In this document: in pieces, positions 1-8,314 of the stretch | Position numbering within the stretch: the stretch's first letter is position 1 | Layout: every line of letters starts with the position of its first letter | From: Bacteroidetes bacterium GWA2_40_15 | Lineage (GTDB): Bacteria > Bacteroidota > Bacteroidia > Bacteroidales > VadinHA17 | Reading direction: 5' to 3' | Length of the DNA stretch: 33,399 nucleotides | NCBI GenBank assembly: GCA_001768195.1 | Contig: MENI01000039.1 | Span: forward strand, 1 to 33,399 | Program-made: the position numbers and the translations under genes | The notes under the pieces: generated by a model | The model's database searches: none | What the model was told of the DNA's origin: nothing | Seen by the model: the letters and a program-made list of their open reading frames with translations, nothing else

Positions 1-497
1 GGATCTGTGGAATAGATATTTCTGCAGGTATGCTTGAGATAGGGAAAGATAAAATTGCAAAAAGAGGGTATTCCGGTAAAATTGAGCTCATAAGGGCAGA
101 TTCAGAAGATATTCCTTTTGAAGATGGTCTTTTTGATGTTGCAATGGTAGCATTCGGAGTCAGGAATTTTGCCGATCCTCTCAAGGGACTCAAAGAGATG
201 AGAAGGGTAATCCGCAAAAACGGGATGATACTGGTTCTTGAATTTTCCAGACCTTCATCTTTTCCATTCCGTCCGTTATATAATTTCTATTTCAGGAACA
301 TTCTTCCATTCTTTGGCAGGCTATTCTCAAAGGATAAGTCTGCTTACACCTATCTGCCTGATTCAGTAAGTAAGTTCCCTGATAATGAAGATTTCCTGAA
401 GTTACTCAGGGAAGCAGGTTTTTCCGATACCCGTCAGGTTAAACTGACAGGAGGTGTTGCCAGCATTTACACAGGTATTAAAATGGCTGTACAATAA
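1..497 (+). CDS. ubiE: UbiE/MenG menaquinone C-methyltransferase, 3' part
   Basis: This is the C-terminal part (about 164 residues) of a class I SAM-dependent methyltransferase; the open frame runs back off the left edge (first full codon at base 3), so the true start is outside. The residues 'ADSEDIPFEDGLFD', 'FGVRNFADPL' and 'VLEFSRP' are the UbiE signature blocks, and the end 'GGVASIYTGIK' fits the family C-terminus. The family C-methylates demethylmenaquinone (and the ubiquinone precursor in other phyla); menaquinone is the expected quinone in Bacteroidota, so the menG role is inferred. porT follows 51 bp downstream, a pairing I recall from other members of the phylum. Confidence 0.93.
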   Translation, partial: ICGIDISAGMLEIGKDKIAKRGYSGKIELIRADSEDIPFEDGLFDVAMVAFGVRNFADPLKGLKEMRRVIRKNGMILVLEFSRPSSFPFRPLYNFYFRNILPFFGRLFSKDKSAYTYLPDSVSKFPDNEDFLKLLREAGFSDTRQVKLTGGVASIYTGIKMAVQ

Positions 498-548
498 TTG
501 TTATTTCATGCAGTTTATTATCTTGTAGCATAAAATCAGGTATATACT

Positions 549-1277
549 TTGAGGCGAAATTTCACCCATATAATTCCGGTACTTATCTTTCTGCTGGTAC
601 ATCTTGTTACATACGGTCAGAAGCAGAAACCCAAAAATGAATCATGGTATGATGAGAAACCGCTTCATTTTGGTTTCAGTATCGGATTCAATACAATGGA
701 TTTCAATATTACCCCCTCACAGGAATACCTCATTCAGGATTCGCTCTACCCTGAGGTGTCACTTCTTAATCCGGGGCTTAATATTCAGATAGTTACAGAT
801 TTCAGACCTGCACGGAATATGGATATCAGATTTCTCCCCGGTGTTTCATTCGGGCAGAGAGTGGTACGGTACTACAAGAACACTGTATTGTATAATGATC
901 AACAGCGGCTTGAGTCCTCGTTTCTCGAGTTTCCACTTCTCCTGAAATATAAAGGTGAACGTCTGAACAATGTACGGCCTTACGTTATTACGGGGTTGAA
1001 TTACAGGTATGATCTTGCTGCCAAGAAGGAGTATGGGGAAACAGAGGGTGGTAAGGAGCCGGAATATCTCAGGCTTAAAAGGCCTGATCTTTACTATGAA
1101 ATTGGAACAGGTCTTGATTTTTACCTCACATATTTCAAACTATCGATAGAGCTTAAAATGTCAAACGGATTCAGGGATATCCTGGTCGACGAACCTCCTC
1201 CCGGCCATCCTGAATACCATAATGCCATTGATAAGATGAGATCTCAGATATGGGTCCTGTCATTTCATTTTGAGTGA
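549..1277 (+). CDS. porT: PorT-like type IX secretion protein
   Basis: A 242-residue protein with an N-terminal signal peptide (hydrophobic residues about 7-22, ending near TYGQ) and a body of alternating polar and aromatic residues that fits a small outer-membrane beta-barrel. It ends in ...WVLSFHFE. Length and position after ubiE match PorT/SprT, a membrane component needed for type IX secretion and gliding in Bacteroidota. The start is TTG at 549; no upstream ATG is in frame, and an internal start would remove the signal peptide. The stop overlaps the GTG of the next gene by 3 bases, so the two are probably cotranslated. Assignment rests on synteny, length and general composition; a generic PorT-fold outer-membrane protein is the alternative. 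Confidence 0.75.
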   Translation: MRRNFTHIIPVLIFLLVHLVTYGQKQKPKNESWYDEKPLHFGFSIGFNTMDFNITPSQEYLIQDSLYPEVSLLNPGLNIQIVTDFRPARNMDIRFLPGVSFGQRVVRYYKNTVLYNDQQRLESSFLEFPLLLKYKGERLNNVRPYVITGLNYRYDLAAKKEYGETEGGKEPEYLRLKRPDLYYEIGTGLDFYLTYFKLSIELKMSNGFRDILVDEPPPGHPEYHNAIDKMRSQIWVLSFHFE

Positions 1278-2836
1278 TAATGAGGAAACAGGTTCATCTG
1301 AATCTTACTCCACAGGCAGCATCAGATGAGGCTGTTATAAGAAAATTATCTGCATCTGCTGCCGGAATTGACCAGTCGAAGATTTCATCTGTAAGAATCC
1401 TGAAAAAGTCAGTTGATGCCCGCAAAAAGAATATCCGTGTAAACCTGTCAGTCGAGGTTTTTACCGGAGAGGAATCTAACCGGCCCGCAATAAGCCCGTT
1501 TAAGATCAACGATGTTTCTCGGAAAAGAGAAGTAATAATTGTCGGAGCTGGTCCGGCCGGATTGTTTGCCGCACTCCGCCTTATTGAGCTGGGTATCCGT
1601 CCTATGATAATTGAAAGAGGCCGGGATGTCTCTTCCCGTAAAAAGGATATTGCCAGGATCAGCCGGGAACATATAGTTGATCCTGACAGTAATTACTGTT
1701 TCGGGGAAGGAGGAGCAGGAACCTATTCAGATGGTAAGCTTTATACAAGATCGAAAAAACGAGGTGACAATCTTCGTGTTCTTGAACTGTTGTGCCTTCA
1801 CGGAGCTGATACCAGTATTTTATATGAAGCACATCCTCATCTGGGAACAGATAAATTGCCAGGTATTATTGCCAAAATCAGGAAATCAATAACCGATTCA
1901 GGCGGGATCTTTATGCTTGAAAAGAAAGTCACTGATTTCTTAATCGAAGGAGATATCATTACAGGTGTTAGAACCTCAGACAATGAAAAATTTTTATCTC
2001 CGTATGTAATTCTGGCTACCGGACATTCTGCAAGAGATATCTATGAACTATGCCTTAAGAGGAGTGTGGATCTAGAGTTGAAATCTTTTGCAGCAGGTGT
2101 AAGAGCCGAGCATCCGCAGGCTCTGATCGACAGGATACAGTATCATGGTAATGACAGAGGTGATTATCTTCCGGCTGCCGCATATAGTCTTGCTAAACAA
2201 GTGGATGGGAGGGGAGTATACTCTTTCTGCATGTGTCCCGGCGGATTCATTGTACCTTCAGCCACTTCACAGGAGGAGGTGGTTGTAAACGGAATGTCTC
2301 CGTCCGGTAGAAATTCACCATATGCCAACTCCGGGGTTGTGGTGGAGATAAAACCGGAAGATCTTGTTAAATACAGCTCATCCGGTGTTTTAGCAGGACT
2401 GGAATTTCAGAAGGAGATTGAAAGGGAAGCATGGAAAAATGGAGGCTGTACACAGATGGCTCCGGCTCAGCGTCTGGCTGACTTCGTTTCAGGCAGGTTT
2501 TCCGGTTCTCTTCCCGGGGTATCATATTTCCCGGGAGTTACATCTTCCCCTCTTCATGAGTGGCTGCCGGAAGGAGTCGGCAGGAGACTGAGGGAGGGGT
2601 TCACCCTTTTCGGAAAACTCCTGCATGGTTATCTCACAAACGAAGCTGTGGTCCTTGGTGTTGAATCACGTACATCTTCGCCTCTAAGGATCCCCAGGGA
2701 TGTTGAGAGACTTCAACACATAAGGATACAGGGCTTATACCCCTGCGGCGAAGGATCGGGATATGCCGGAGGAATTGTCTCTTCGGCTGTCGATGGGATG
2801 AATGTGGCTGATGCGATAGGAAGGCAGATGGCGTAA
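1274..2836 (+). CDS. FAD-dependent dehydrogenase (COG2509-like)
   Basis: A 520-residue flavoprotein. About 85 N-terminal residues form a small alpha/beta extension, followed by an ADP-binding beta-alpha-beta fold with GAGPAG at residues 91-96 and a following acidic strand end (IIERG). Further family blocks are 'FGEGGAGTYSDGKLYTR' and, near the C-terminus, the FAD-contacting 'GEGSGYAGGIVSSAVDG'. This matches the large uncharacterised FAD-dependent dehydrogenases of COG2509; the substrate is not known. The start is GTG at 1274, overlapping the porT stop; ATG at 1280 is an alternative two codons in. A short GAGTCGT tandem repeat follows the stop by 12 bases. Confidence 0.85.
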   Translation: MIMRKQVHLNLTPQAASDEAVIRKLSASAAGIDQSKISSVRILKKSVDARKKNIRVNLSVEVFTGEESNRPAISPFKINDVSRKREVIIVGAGPAGLFAALRLIELGIRPMIIERGRDVSSRKKDIARISREHIVDPDSNYCFGEGGAGTYSDGKLYTRSKKRGDNLRVLELLCLHGADTSILYEAHPHLGTDKLPGIIAKIRKSITDSGGIFMLEKKVTDFLIEGDIITGVRTSDNEKFLSPYVILATGHSARDIYELCLKRSVDLELKSFAAGVRAEHPQALIDRIQYHGNDRGDYLPAAAYSLAKQVDGRGVYSFCMCPGGFIVPSATSQEEVVVNGMSPSGRNSPYANSGVVVEIKPEDLVKYSSSGVLAGLEFQKEIEREAWKNGGCTQMAPAQRLADFVSGRFSGSLPGVSYFPGVTSSPLHEWLPEGVGRRLREGFTLFGKLLHGYLTNEAVVLGVESRTSSPLRIPRDVERLQHIRIQGLYPCGEGSGYAGGIVSSAVDGMNVADAIGRQMA

Positions 2837-2848
2837 GGCGCAGGGCAT

Positions 2849-2866
2849 GAGTCGTGAGTCGTGAGT
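2849..2866. repeat. GAGTCGT 7-bp tandem repeat, about 2.6 copies
   Basis: Two complete GAGTCGT units and a partial GAGT lie between the convergent stops of the FAD dehydrogenase (2836) and the rRNA methyltransferase (2902). The 65-bp gap has no convincing hairpin terminator. Confidence 0.7.
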
Positions 2867-2901
2867 GTTTTGAAGAGCTCGAAAAGATTCTTATTCGCAA
2901 A

Positions 2902-3672
2902 TCACCATTCTCTGCGGGAAAACTCAGAAAAGATAATTGAAGCTGCCATACCTACATTAAGCGACTCAATGCCGGGTTTGGAAGAGCCGGCACCGGGTAT
3001 GAAAATTCTGTCAGTTATATATGGAACCAGATCATTGGAAATACCTTTCGATTCATTTCCAAGAATTACCAGTCCCTCAGGTCCAAGTTTATGCTTATAA
3101 ACTGATTCCCCATCCGGAACCGTACCAAAAACCGGAAGTTTTCTCTTTTGTGCCTCCATAAGTAGTTCCTTCAGATCAGCATATTGTACATTCACATGAA
3201 GAATTGCACCCATACTGGACTGGATAACTTTTGGATTAAATACATCTACACTGTCGCCGGAACAAACTATTGTTTTAATTCCAAACCAGGCCGCTGCTCT
3301 TATTATGGTTCCAAGGTTTCCCGGATCCTGCACACAATCGAGCAATACTGCCAGATGATCAAATATCTCTTCAGTGTTGGTTACCGGATCGGGTTTCTGC
3401 ACAACTGCAAGAGCATTATGTGGGGTTTTTAGTGTGCTCAGTTGCTTAAGCTCCTCATAATTAATGCTTTCAATTTCTTCAATGCGGCTTTTCAGCTCTT
3501 CCGGCAATGAATTTATAAACTCTGGTTTTGCTGCCAGTATCCTGATGGTTCTGTTAGCTATGAGGAATTCTTTAACCAGCTTATCTCCTTCTATTACGAA
3601 TAGATTCTCTTCATCCCTGGTCTTCTTTTTCTGAAGTGAAATTATGAATTTTGCCCTGTTTTTGCTTAACAT
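2902..3672 (-). CDS. TrmH/SpoU family RNA 2'-O-methyltransferase
   Basis: A 256-residue protein taken from the ATG at 3672 (MLSKNRAKFI...), the usual family start. The open frame runs 41 codons further up, but that extension is AT-rich, lacks family sequence and overlaps the promoter-like boxes. An N-terminal substrate-binding domain (about 1-95) is followed by the SPOUT knot: motif 1 'LDCVQDPGNLGTIIRAA' (111-127), motif 2 'GNESKGIS' (205-212) and motif 3 'SLNVGMAASI' (237-246). The family methylates ribose 2'-OH in 23S rRNA or tRNA from SAM; RlmB-like action on 23S rRNA is plausible but the target base cannot be read from sequence. It is divergent from tamL, an arrangement I recall from Bacteroides. 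Confidence 0.88.
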   Translation of the reverse strand: MLSKNRAKFIISLQKKKTRDEENLFVIEGDKLVKEFLIANRTIRILAAKPEFINSLPEELKSRIEEIESINYEELKQLSTLKTPHNALAVVQKPDPVTNTEEIFDHLAVLLDCVQDPGNLGTIIRAAAWFGIKTIVCSGDSVDVFNPKVIQSSMGAILHVNVQYADLKELLMEAQKRKLPVFGTVPDGESVYKHKLGPEGLVILGNESKGISNDLVPYITDRIFIPGAGSSKPGIESLNVGMAASIIFSEFSRREW

Positions 3673-3724
3673 GTATGGTTTATAATTATTTTGATCAGCT
3701 CTTATTTCCGGCCTTAAAAATAAG

Positions 3725-3756
3725 CAAAGTTTATTTAACCAATTCATCTCATTCAA
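3725..3756 (-). promoter_or_regulatory. Possible promoter of the rRNA methyltransferase gene
   Basis: On the minus strand a TTG (3756-3754) is followed 20 bases later by TAAACTTTG (3733-3725), close to the Bacteroidota -33/-7 pattern but with one extra base inside the -7 box. Transcription would start near 3718, about 45 bases before the chosen ATG, which also argues against the longer open frame. Confidence 0.4.
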
Positions 3757-3879
3757 TACTATAATGAGAAATATGTAAAACCAACTGTATGTCATATTTA
3801 TGATTATAATACTTTATGTCGCTTGAAAATCAATAAGTTTGGGTTCGATATTTTTCAACGCTTTTCATATTATTATTGA

Positions 3880-3887
3880 TATATTTG
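3880..3887 (+). promoter_or_regulatory. -7 box TATATTTG upstream of tamL
   Basis: A perfect TAnnTTTG box sits 22 bases before the tamL TTG start. The expected -33 TTG is not present at 19-21 bases upstream, so the assignment rests on the -7 box and position only. Confidence 0.4.
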
Positions 3888-3909
3888 AAAAGCTATTCTT
3901 CAGAAGATT

Positions 3910-6255
3910 TTGGGAAAATTCTTTTTACATACAAGCAAACTAAGGGTCTGGTTTTATTTATCGTTGACTCTTTCTGCTATATTTCTATTTTCCTGTAATC
4001 CAACTAAATATGTACCGGATGGCGAAACCCTGTTATCGGACAACCATATTAAAGTAACAAATGAGGGGGTTAAGCCTGCTGATCTTGAGCCATATCTCAA
4101 ACAGAAACCCAATAAAAAAATCTTTGGTGCCAGGTTTCATCTTGGCCTCTATAATCTTTCCAATATTGAAAAGGAGAAGGGGATTAATAACTGGTTAAGA
4201 AAGGTCGGGGAGGAACCTGTTATCTTCGATCCATATGCTGCAACCAAGTCTGTCGGTCAGATCGAATCATATGTTTCATCAAAAGGCTATTTTGACGGTA
4301 AAGTCTCTGATACTGTGGAAACTGATAAAAGGCAATCTTCAGTATATTATAAGGTGAATATTACAACACCTTATTTAATAAGGAACGTCACATATGAGAT
4401 AGCCGACAGCAACCTCCGTTTACTTTATACCTTTGATTCAATCAACAGTGTCATTTCAAGGGGTAAACCATATGATGTTGATGTTTTACAGAAGGAGAGG
4501 CTCAGGTTTGAACGCTTTGTCAGGGACCATGGGTTTTATCAGTTTTCAACCGATTACATCACATTCGAGGTCGACAGTACTGTTGGAAACCGTCAGGTTG
4601 ATGTAAAGTTTGTGGTAAGGAATTTTACCGGGGTTGATAAAAGCAACAATACAGTTCAGGTACCCCATTCAATCCACAGGATAAACAAAATTTATATTTA
4701 TCCCGATTATGTTCCAAGGGATGTTCTTGAGGAAGGGGAAGCTTATTTCAGTAATCTCGATACAACTCTTTACCGTGGATATTACTTTATAAGCACTGAT
4801 AAAAAGCCCGAGATAAAGTATGATTTTATTATACAGTCACTCTATCTGAAACCCGGAGCTACCTATAATTTTACAAACACGGAACAATCCCAGGTCCATC
4901 TCAGGGGGTCAAGAGTATTCCGCCTGGTCAATATCCTGTTTAATGAGAGTACGGATCCGCCTGATTCTCAGGATATGGTCAGGATGATCGATTGTGTTAT
5001 TCAGCTTACTCTTCTGCCCAAACAATCATACAAAGTGGAAGTTGAGGGTACCAACTCCGGTGGAAGCCTCGGAGGTGCAGTAAACCTTATTTATCAGAAT
5101 AAGAACCTGTTTCATGGAGCGGAATTATTCAGTATGAAACTTAAAGCTGCCTATGAAGCTTTGAAGCAGGAAAATTCTAAACTTGAGAGCACCCAGGATT
5201 ACGGAATTGAGACTAGTTTAAGGCTTCCTGATTTTCTGATACCGTTTTTCAATAAAGAGGAGTTCGTAAAGAAATATAATCCGACGACCACAATCGTGGC
5301 AGCCTATAACTACCAGTCGATGCCATTCTACAATCGTACAATGGCAAATGCTACATTTGGCTATAACTGGAAGGCTGGAAGCTACCAGGAGCATTTTGTG
5401 AATCCGCTTCAGTTCAATATTTTGAAGATTCCATACATTGATGCAACATTCAAGCAGCAGATCGAAGCCTCCTCTTACCTGGCTTATGCTTATCAGGATG
5501 TTCTTATTCTCGGAGGTACCTACTCATATATTTTCAATAACCAGAGTATACAGAAATCAAAAGATTACTGGTTTCTCAGAGTTAATGCCGAAACATCAGG
5601 AAACTTTCTTAATGCTGTAAATAAGATTTCAAATCCTGACAAGCCTGATACGGTTGCCTATAATTTTCTGAATCAGCCATTTGCGCAGTATATTAGAACC
5701 GATGTGGACCTCAGGTATAATTATTTCATTAATTCAGCTTCCTCGATGGTGTACAGGGGATTTTTTGGTATAGGCGTTCCATACGGAAACTCTAAAGCCA
5801 TTCCGTTTGAAAAACAGTATTTCGGTGGCGGATCCAACGGTATTAGAGGCTGGCAGGTAAGAACTCTTGGCCCGGGGTCTTATGTTCCGGACTCAACAAC
5901 AACATTTCTTAATCAGACTGCTGACATCAAGCTGGAGCTGAACACCGAATACAGGTTTAAGCTGTTCTGGATACTCGAAGGTGCTGTTTTTATCGATGCC
6001 GGAAACATCTGGAACCTGAGGGAAGATCCCGACAGAAAAGGCTCTCAGTTCCAGTTGAAAACATTCTATAAGGACATAGCAATAGGCACAGGAGCCGGAT
6101 TAAGGTTTGATTTCAGCTTTTTCCTGGCCAGGTTCGATCTCGGAGTGAAACTGAGAGATCCATCACTCACATCCGGGAATAAGTGGATATTTGTCAACCG
6201 GCCTTATAAGCGCGGTGACTTTGCAGCTTTTATTTCAATCGGATATCCATTCTGA
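3910..6255 (+). CDS. tamL: TamL, lipoprotein BamA/TamA-family outer-membrane assembly protein
   Basis: A 781-residue Omp85-family protein. The N-terminus is a lipoprotein signal peptide with lipobox LFSC and lipidated Cys29, followed by 'NPTKYVPDGETLL', typical of the Bacteroidota lipoprotein version of TamA. Roughly residues 35-430 are POTRA-type repeats, and about 430-781 form the 16-strand barrel, with 'FGGGSNGIRGW' as the conserved L6-type loop and a terminal aromatic (IGYPF). TamL is thought to work with TamB to place proteins or lipids in the outer membrane; no tamB is next to it here. The start is TTG at 3910, the only one giving an intact signal peptide. Confidence 0.88.
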   Translation: MGKFFLHTSKLRVWFYLSLTLSAIFLFSCNPTKYVPDGETLLSDNHIKVTNEGVKPADLEPYLKQKPNKKIFGARFHLGLYNLSNIEKEKGINNWLRKVGEEPVIFDPYAATKSVGQIESYVSSKGYFDGKVSDTVETDKRQSSVYYKVNITTPYLIRNVTYEIADSNLRLLYTFDSINSVISRGKPYDVDVLQKERLRFERFVRDHGFYQFSTDYITFEVDSTVGNRQVDVKFVVRNFTGVDKSNNTVQVPHSIHRINKIYIYPDYVPRDVLEEGEAYFSNLDTTLYRGYYFISTDKKPEIKYDFIIQSLYLKPGATYNFTNTEQSQVHLRGSRVFRLVNILFNESTDPPDSQDMVRMIDCVIQLTLLPKQSYKVEVEGTNSGGSLGGAVNLIYQNKNLFHGAELFSMKLKAAYEALKQENSKLESTQDYGIETSLRLPDFLIPFFNKEEFVKKYNPTTTIVAAYNYQSMPFYNRTMANATFGYNWKAGSYQEHFVNPLQFNILKIPYIDATFKQQIEASSYLAYAYQDVLILGGTYSYIFNNQSIQKSKDYWFLRVNAETSGNFLNAVNKISNPDKPDTVAYNFLNQPFAQYIRTDVDLRYNYFINSASSMVYRGFFGIGVPYGNSKAIPFEKQYFGGGSNGIRGWQVRTLGPGSYVPDSTTTFLNQTADIKLELNTEYRFKLFWILEGAVFIDAGNIWNLREDPDRKGSQFQLKTFYKDIAIGTGAGLRFDFSFFLARFDLGVKLRDPSLTSGNKWIFVNRPYKRGDFAAFISIGYPF

Positions 6256-6301
6256 TTTTATTTATTATATTGCATTCAGTCTCGTTGCTGATTTTTTTCT
6301 T

Positions 6302-6913
6302 ATGAAGTTTGACACTGCACCATACCGGAACTGGTTTGGTTATACCCGCAGGGAGAGAAGAGCCTCTTTCATTCTTCTTATTCTCATTGTATCTGTGATT
6401 TCTGTGAGGTTCCTTTTTCCCGAAAAAAAAACCTCTGTTGAAAATATCCCAATAATCCCGGAAGTGAATGAGATTGTCAGAACCTCATTTATACAGGATT
6501 ACCCAAAGAAAAGAACAGTGGTTGTTGATATAAACAGGTGCGATACCTCGGAACTGATAAAACTTCCCGGCATAGGGCCTGTACTGTCATTAAGAATAAT
6601 AAAATACAGGAACCTGCTTGGTGGATATGTAAGGAAGGATCAGCTCAGGGAAGTGTATGGTCTGCCGGCCGAAACATATGATCTCGTAAAAGATAAGGTT
6701 TATGTGGATACCATGATTATAAAGACAATAGATATAAATTCTGCTGATTTCAGGACTCTTGTCCGGTTTCCTTATTTTGATAAGAGTGATGTGACATCTA
6801 TTCTGAAGTACAGGGAGCTGGAGGGGAGAATAAGTAGTATTGAGGAACTTGTTGACAATAAACTCATTTCAGAAGAGAAGGCAGGGAAAGTGAGGTCATA
6901 TCTGAGGTTTTAA
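6302..6913 (+). CDS. Membrane-anchored helix-hairpin-helix (ComEA-like) protein
   Basis: A 203-residue protein from the ATG at 6302; the open frame continues upstream to 6191 inside tamL, but that part is tamL sequence read out of frame. A short basic N-terminus (YTRRERR) precedes one transmembrane helix (about 22-38), so the rest probably lies outside the inner membrane. Two helix-hairpin-helix units follow: about 74-135 with 'VDINRCDTSELIKLPGIGP', and about 142-203 with 'IDINSADFRTLVRFP'. In ComEA this module binds DNA during uptake; DNA binding is likely, but a transformation role is not shown by the context. It lies 46 bp after tamL and may share its transcript. Confidence 0.8.
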   Translation: MKFDTAPYRNWFGYTRRERRASFILLILIVSVISVRFLFPEKKTSVENIPIIPEVNEIVRTSFIQDYPKKRTVVVDINRCDTSELIKLPGIGPVLSLRIIKYRNLLGGYVRKDQLREVYGLPAETYDLVKDKVYVDTMIIKTIDINSADFRTLVRFPYFDKSDVTSILKYRELEGRISSIEELVDNKLISEEKAGKVRSYLRF

Positions 6914-6925
6914 TAAGTAATTTGC

Positions 6926-6943
6926 CCTCCTGCTCTCAGGAGG
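6926..6943. terminator. GC-rich hairpin after the helix-hairpin-helix gene
   Basis: CCTCCTG (6926-6932) and CAGGAGG (6937-6943) form a perfect 7-bp stem with a 4-base loop, 12 bases after the stop. No T-run follows, so intrinsic termination is uncertain. The rest of the 240-bp gap to rpsU is AT-rich and holds only the rpsU promoter. Confidence 0.35.
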
Positions 6944-7094
6944 TTACATTTATCTCCGATTATTCATATTTTTCTTGGAATCAATCAGAATTTTTCGTAC
7001 TTTTATTAACAATATTTACATCTGTGAGAAATCAATTATTCCATTCAATTATATTAAAAATCAGCTATTATGAGAAAATTAAGTCCATAAATGT

Positions 7095-7125
7095 TTTGAA
7101 ATAACTTTTTCTATTTCTAACTTTG
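7095..7125 (+). promoter_or_regulatory. Consensus Bacteroidota promoter for rpsU
   Basis: TTTG at 7095-7098, exactly 19 bases, then TAACTTTG at 7118-7125 matches the TTTG-N19-TAnnTTTG pattern of the primary sigma factor of this phylum. Transcription should begin around 7132, giving a leader of about 20 bases before the rpsU ATG. Confidence 0.8.
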
Positions 7126-7153
7126 CGCCTCCATAAAAAATGAATTTTAAATT

Positions 7154-7345
7154 ATGATCATTGTACCATTAAAAGAAGGCGAAAACATTGAAAGAGCTTT
7201 AAAGAAGTTCAAAAGAAAGTTTGAAAAGACGGGAGTAATCCGCGAATTACGTTCACGTCAGGCTTTTATTAAGCCTTCAGTACGCCGTCGGGAAGAAATC
7301 AAGAAGGCTATGTATGTTCAAAAGTTGCAGGAGAACGAGGAGTAG
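7154..7345 (+). CDS. rpsU: 30S ribosomal protein bS21
   Basis: A 63-residue basic protein starting MIIVPLKEGENIERALKKF, the standard bS21 N-terminus, with the conserved 'FEKTGVIRELRSRQAF' and a basic tail. bS21 binds the 30S platform; in Bacteroidota it contributes to covering the 16S rRNA 3' end so that Shine-Dalgarno pairing is suppressed. The leader (TTTTAAATT just before the ATG) has no Shine-Dalgarno sequence, while the next two genes xerC and hpf have strong ones. Transcription is from the consensus promoter at 7095-7125. Confidence 0.95.
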   Translation: MIIVPLKEGENIERALKKFKRKFEKTGVIRELRSRQAFIKPSVRRREEIKKAMYVQKLQENEE

Positions 7346-7382
7346 TTCCCCTGTTTGACTTTTAATTTAACATAACAGATAT

Positions 7383-7388
7383 GGAGGT
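7383..7388 (+). promoter_or_regulatory. Strong Shine-Dalgarno site of xerC
   Basis: GGAGGT with a 6-base spacer before the ATG at 7395. It fixes the xerC start and is notable because most genes in this window have no such site. Confidence 0.75.
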
Positions 7389-7394
7389 TCCTTT

Positions 7395-8282
7395 ATGAAT
7401 TATAAGGAATCGTTCTTACAATATCTGCAGATCGAAAAGCGGTATTCGCCGCATACTGTCAGATCCTATTTAAATGATCTCGATCAGTTTGGAAAATTTC
7501 TCAGTGAAATGGGCCATACTGGTGAACCTGTTGATGTAACCTCCCATGATATAAGGGCATGGATAGTCAGCATGCTTGATTCTGACTATTCGACGGTATC
7601 AGTTCACAGGAAGATTTCCTGCCTCAGGGTCTATTTCCGGTATTTACGCAAAGAAGGAGTGGTTAAAACCAACCCCTTGCTTAAAATTGTTCTCCCTAAG
7701 AGAAAGAAGAGCCTTCCAGTGTTTATTGAAGAGAAGGCAATGGAAACTTTGCTTGATGATTACGCTTTCGGTGACGATTTTGAAGGAGTCAGAAACAGGA
7801 CAATAATAGAGATGTTATACCTTACGGGAATGAGGAGATCGGAATTGATCGGACTGAGAAATATTGACCTTGACCTGCATGATGCCTCTGTGAAGGTGAC
7901 CGGTAAGCGGAACAAGCAGCGTATCATTCCGCTTGTAAAACCTTTTATAAAAAGAGTTGATGAATATATTAAACTGCGTGATGAAATAGCAGAGAGTGGA
8001 AGGAATGACTGGTTTTTTATTACAGCGAAGGGCAATAAGCTCTATGATAAATACGTATATAATATTGTTAAAAGCTATCTTTCAGTTGTAACCACTGCCG
8101 ATAGAAAAAGTCCGCATATACTGAGGCACACATTTGCAACCCATATGCTTAATAACGGAGCTGATCTTAATTCAATAAAAGAGTTGCTTGGGCATGCAAA
8201 CCTCTCGGCAACACAGGTTTATACTCACAATACCTTTAAGAAGTTGAAAAAAATATATAAACAGGCTCATCCAAGAGCTTAA
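7395..8282 (+). CDS. xerC: Tyrosine recombinase XerC/XerD
   Basis: A 295-residue tyrosine recombinase of normal Xer length. The N-terminal core-binding domain (about 1-90, 'KRYSPHTVRSYLNDLDQF') is followed by the catalytic domain with all active residues visible: Arg147 (TGMRRSEL), Lys171 (VTGKRNK), His241 and Arg244 (HILRHTFATHML), His267 (LLGHANL) and the nucleophile Tyr276 (QVYTH). Xer enzymes resolve chromosome dimers at dif near the terminus; no dif site was looked for successfully here. Its place between rpsU and hpf and before the tRNA-tuf cluster is the usual Bacteroidales order, which favours the housekeeping enzyme over an integrase. XerC versus XerD cannot be settled by eye. Confidence 0.92.
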   Translation: MNYKESFLQYLQIEKRYSPHTVRSYLNDLDQFGKFLSEMGHTGEPVDVTSHDIRAWIVSMLDSDYSTVSVHRKISCLRVYFRYLRKEGVVKTNPLLKIVLPKRKKSLPVFIEEKAMETLLDDYAFGDDFEGVRNRTIIEMLYLTGMRRSELIGLRNIDLDLHDASVKVTGKRNKQRIIPLVKPFIKRVDEYIKLRDEIAESGRNDWFFITAKGNKLYDKYVYNIVKSYLSVVTTADRKSPHILRHTFATHMLNNGADLNSIKELLGHANLSATQVYTHNTFKKLKKIYKQAHPRA

Positions 8283-8300
8283 ACAATAATAATTAATAAT

Positions 8301-8308
8301 AAGGAGGT
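8301..8308 (+). promoter_or_regulatory. Perfect Shine-Dalgarno site of hpf
   Basis: AAGGAGGT with a 6-base spacer before the ATG at 8315. It complements the CCUCC anti-SD core in full and is the strongest such site in the window. Confidence 0.8.
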
Positions 8309-8314
8309 ACTATT

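Noticed and set aside
3673-3795. 41-residue N-terminal extension of the rRNA methyltransferase
   Set aside because: It is unlike the family, is AT-rich and overlaps promoter-like boxes; the ATG at 3672 gives the normal start.
6191-6301. Longer start of the helix-hairpin-helix gene
   Set aside because: The extension lies in tamL read in another frame; ATG 6302 gives a normal membrane-anchored protein.
6922-7104. 60-residue open frame upstream of rpsU
   Set aside because: It is AT-rich, has no recognisable sequence or ribosome site, and covers a hairpin and the rpsU -33 box.
7395-8282. Tyrosine recombinase as a sign of an integrated element next to tRNA genes
   Set aside because: It is a normal Xer enzyme in a housekeeping context; no att repeats, phage or transfer genes are near the tRNAs.
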